DNA of 26,645 nt. Origin: Rhodospirillales bacterium. Its GTDB lineage: Bacteria; Pseudomonadota; Alphaproteobacteria; Reyranellales; Reyranellaceae. Positions 24,346-26,645 of the stretch are shown piece after piece. The stretch is from the NCBI GenBank assembly GCA_013205335.1, contig JABMNB010000034.1, forward strand, positions 1 through 26,645. Direction: 5' to 3'. The notes under the pieces were generated by a model. It was not told the origin of the DNA and made no database searches. It saw only the letters and a program-made list of their open reading frames with translations. The position numbers and the translations under genes were made by a program. The stretch's first letter is position 1; each line of letters starts with the position of its first letter.

Positions 24346-25752
24346 CTAGCGTCCCGCCTCGCCGCCGCTGGCCGCCACGACGGCGTCCACGACGATTTTC
24401 ATTTTTGAACCCAGCGAACCCTTCACCGCGACCACGTCGCCTGCCTCGAGTGCGCCGGCGACGTCGCCCACCAGCGCAGCTGAATCCGGCCGATGCGCGC
24501 CGCGCTGCGACGGCGGCAGCCGCTGCCACAGAGCCTCCATATGCGGGCCGCACAGGAAGACCTGCGCCGCACCGCTGGCGGCCACGGCATCGGCGAGCCC
24601 TGCGTGGTAGGCATCCGCACCCTCGCCCAGCTCGCGCATGTCGCCCAGCGCCAGCACCCGGCGCCCCCCCGCCTGCGGCTTGGTTCGAGACAGGACCGCG
24701 AGCATGGCCCGCACCGAAACCGGGTTGGCGTTGTAGCTCTCGTCCAGCAGCTCGATCGTGCCGGCACCGAACTTCAGCGTCCGGCGTGCGCCACGGCCCG
24801 GCGAGGCCTTCACACCAGCGAGCGTCGCCGCCGCCTTCACCACGTCCGCGCCGAGCGCCTCGACGACGGCGAGCGCCGCGACGCTGTTCAGCGCCCAGTG
24901 CTCGCCTGCCGCGCCCAGCCGATACTCGATCCGGTGACCATGGATCAAGGCTGCAACGTCGCTGCCCGAATCCTGCAGGCTGCACGAGACAAGACGGGCC
25001 TCCGCGGCCTCGCCGCGGCCGAAGCCGACGATGCGGGAAACACCGAAATGACGGGCTCTTCCGGCGAGCCTCTCATAATGCCGATCGTCGCGATTGAGCA
25101 CGGCTACTGCGCCATCCGCCATGCCGGCGAACAGGCAGCCCTTCTCGTCGGCGATCGCTTCCTCGCTGCCCATGTGGCCGATATGGACCGGTCCGACGTT
25201 GGTGACGACGCCGACATGCGCCGCGACCTGGCGGGCGAGCGGCTCGATCTCGCCGGGATGGTTCATGCCGATCTCGAACACGCCGAAGCGCGCGTCCACC
25301 GTCAGTCGCGCGAGGCTCACGGGCACGCCGACATGGTTGTTGTAACTGGCCACGCTGGCGCAGGTCGGCGCCTGCGCCGACAGCATCGCCAGCAACGCAT
25401 CCTTGGTGCTAGTCTTGCCGACCGAACCGGTGACGCTCGCGATGCGCGCCTCGCTGCGGCGGCGCGCCGCGCGGCCGAGGTCGACCAGGGCTTTCATCGT
25501 GTCCGGAACGCGGACCAGTGTGCCCTGCGCGCCATCGACGTCACGCGACACGACGGCCGCCGCGGCGCCACGCGACAGGGCGTCGGCGACGAAGCCGTGA
25601 CCGTCGGTGGTCTCGCCGCTCAGCGCGAAGAAGAGATCGCCCTTCCCGACGGCGCGGCTGTCGAACGTAACGCCCTCGGCTTCGAACGGCGCGGTGATCG
25701 AGGCCGCCGCCAGCGCCGCCTGCACTTCGTCTGAGGTCCACAGCGCGCTCAC
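24346..25752 (-). CDS. murF: UDP-MurNAc-tripeptide--D-alanyl-D-alanine ligase
   Basis: MurF adds D-Ala-D-Ala, made by the ddl product encoded further down the same operon, to complete the UDP-MurNAc-pentapeptide. The 468-residue protein has DSRAVGKGDLFFAL (31-44), the ATP loop VTGSVGKTSTK (107-117), YNNHVGVP, EIGMNHPGEI, NVGPVHIGHMGS and, in the ligase domain, LLDESYNANPVSV and LALGDMRELG. The start is GTG at 25752, overlapping the murE stop (GTGA). Confidence 0.95.
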   Translation of the reverse strand: MSALWTSDEVQAALAAASITAPFEAEGVTFDSRAVGKGDLFFALSGETTDGHGFVADALSRGAAAAVVSRDVDGAQGTLVRVPDTMKALVDLGRAARRRSEARIASVTGSVGKTSTKDALLAMLSAQAPTCASVASYNNHVGVPVSLARLTVDARFGVFEIGMNHPGEIEPLARQVAAHVGVVTNVGPVHIGHMGSEEAIADEKGCLFAGMADGAVAVLNRDDRHYERLAGRARHFGVSRIVGFGRGEAAEARLVSCSLQDSGSDVAALIHGHRIEYRLGAAGEHWALNSVAALAVVEALGADVVKAAATLAGVKASPGRGARRTLKFGAGTIELLDESYNANPVSVRAMLAVLSRTKPQAGGRRVLALGDMRELGEGADAYHAGLADAVAASGAAQVFLCGPHMEALWQRLPPSQRGAHRPDSAALVGDVAGALEAGDVVAVKGSLGSKMKIVVDAVVAASGGEAGR

Positions 25753-26645
25753 GCACCGCCTCCGGCCAGCCTGCGCGCCTCCTCGGCGTCGTCGAAATGA
25801 TGCGTGACGCCTTTGATCGTCTGGCCGGTCTCGTGGCCCTTGCCGGCGATCAGCAGCAGGTCGTCGGCGCTCGACAGCGCCGCCATGCCCGCGGCAATGG
25901 CAGAATGGCGGCCTTCGGCGATCTCGATCCAGTTGCGACGGTCGTCGGCGATGCCGCGCACGATCTCGGCCCGGATCGCGGCCGGCTCCTCGCTGCGCGG
26001 ATTGTCGTCGGTCACGATCGCGAGGTCGGCGATGCGCGTGGCGATCTCGCCCATCACCGGACGCTTGCCGCGATCGCGATCGCCCCCGCAGCCGAACACG
26101 ACGACCAGCTTGCCGGGTGCAAAGGGCCGAAGAGTGCGCAGTACCGTCTCCAGCGCCTCGGGCTTGTGGGCGTAGTCGACATAGACAGCGGCGCCCGAGC
26201 GATGACGGGCCACCAGCTGCAATCTGCCGGGCGCGCCTGTCAGATGGGCAAGAGCTTCGACGGCGCGTGCCGGATCGCCACCCGTGGCGACCACGAGGCC
26301 GAGCGCGGCCAGCGCATTCGACGCCTGGAAGCCGCCGACCAGCGGCAGTTCCATTTCGTGACGCGTGCCGAGGAGTTCCAGAACAAGCCGCTGGCCCGCC
26401 GGCGTCGGATGGTCGGCGAGCAGGCGGAATTCCCTGCCCGTCGCACCGTAGGTCCAGAAGCGGATGCCGCGTCGCGCGCAGATCTTTTCCAGGGCTTCAG
26501 CGCGATCGCTGTCGGCATTGACGACGGCCGTGCCGCCCGTCGGCAGCAGGACCTCGAACAGGCGCGCCTTGGCCGCGAAGTAGGCGTCCATCGAGAGATG
26601 ATAGTCGAGATGCTCGTGAGTGAGGTTGGTGAAGGCCGCCGCCGA
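25749..26645 (-). CDS. murE: UDP-MurNAc-L-Ala-D-Glu--meso-diaminopimelate ligase, partial at window edge
   Basis: MurE adds the third stem residue. Only the C-terminal 298 residues are in the window; the frame runs open off the right edge. It starts inside the central domain at FTNLTHEHLDYH, followed by the YFAAKARLF lysine motif. The C-terminal domain contains VVFGCGGDRDRGKRP and VTDDNPRSEEP; the DNPR motif is the mark of enzymes adding meso-diaminopimelate rather than lysine. GKGHETGQ is near the end. It is the first visible gene of the cluster; ftsI, ftsL and mraW-type genes are expected beyond the edge. Confidence 0.95.
   Translation of the reverse strand, partial: SAAAFTNLTHEHLDYHLSMDAYFAAKARLFEVLLPTGGTAVVNADSDRAEALEKICARRGIRFWTYGATGREFRLLADHPTPAGQRLVLELLGTRHEMELPLVGGFQASNALAALGLVVATGGDPARAVEALAHLTGAPGRLQLVARHRSGAAVYVDYAHKPEALETVLRTLRPFAPGKLVVVFGCGGDRDRGKRPVMGEIATRIADLAIVTDDNPRSEEPAAIRAEIVRGIADDRRNWIEIAEGRHSAIAAGMAALSSADDLLLIAGKGHETGQTIKGVTHHFDDAEEARRLAGGGA

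Noticed and set aside
1..26645. CRISPR arrays, tRNA or rRNA genes, phage genes, defence systems
   Set aside because: No regularly spaced repeats, no RNA gene signatures and no such protein families were seen; almost all of the sequence is accounted for by housekeeping genes.

Overview
This is a GC-rich chromosomal segment, most likely from an alphaproteobacterium. A Rhodospirillales or Reyranella-like lineage fits, but that is an impression, not a proof. The grounds are the long Ala/Pro linker in FtsZ ending in an IPAFLRR tail, the CPCP-type zinc motif in LigA, a DUF1127 protein, and the order of the division and cell-wall genes followed by bamD, recN and ligA. Genes are very tightly packed, with many start and stop codons overlapping in ATGA, GTGA, TTGA or TGATG.

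Left part (1-4717, + strand). An IS30-family insertion sequence (about 13-1045) sits just upstream of an ABC importer of the ferric-iron or aminoethylphosphonate type: a double-domain permease, then its ATPase, then prmA (ribosomal protein L11 methyltransferase). The three genes overlap by 4 nt each and form one operon. The expected substrate-binding protein gene is missing. An open frame of about 25 codons between the IS end and the permease ends in a TGATG overlap with the permease start, and may be the stump of that gene.

Middle (4718-7439). A DUF1127 protein gene (- strand) and an Xaa-Pro aminopeptidase P gene (+ strand) diverge from a 211-nt region rich in inverted repeats. That region includes a 9-bp hairpin directly in front of the DUF1127 ribosome-binding site. 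A GC-rich hairpin between prmA and the DUF1127 gene looks like a shared terminator. The aminopeptidase carries an unusual N-terminal extension.

Right part (7440-26645, all - strand). Read in the direction of transcription, the order is murE (cut by the window edge), murF, mraY, murD, ftsW, murG, murC, murB, ddl, ftsQ, ftsA, ftsZ; then a strong intrinsic terminator; then bamD, recN, ligA. The first block makes UDP-MurNAc-pentapeptide (murE, murF, ddl), lipid I and lipid II (mraY, murG), and the divisome core (ftsW, ftsQ, ftsA, ftsZ). bamD serves outer-membrane protein assembly; recN and ligA serve DNA repair and ligation. lpxC, commonly found between ftsZ and bamD in related bacteria, is absent here.

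Nothing in the window is a clearly new system; most of it is conserved housekeeping DNA. The points most worth a second look are the IS30-interrupted transporter operon, the hairpin-rich DUF1127/aminopeptidase divergent region, the aminopeptidase N-terminal extension, the missing lpxC with a terminator in its place, and a possible 16-codon leader peptide with a perfect Shine-Dalgarno whose stop overlaps the ftsZ start.
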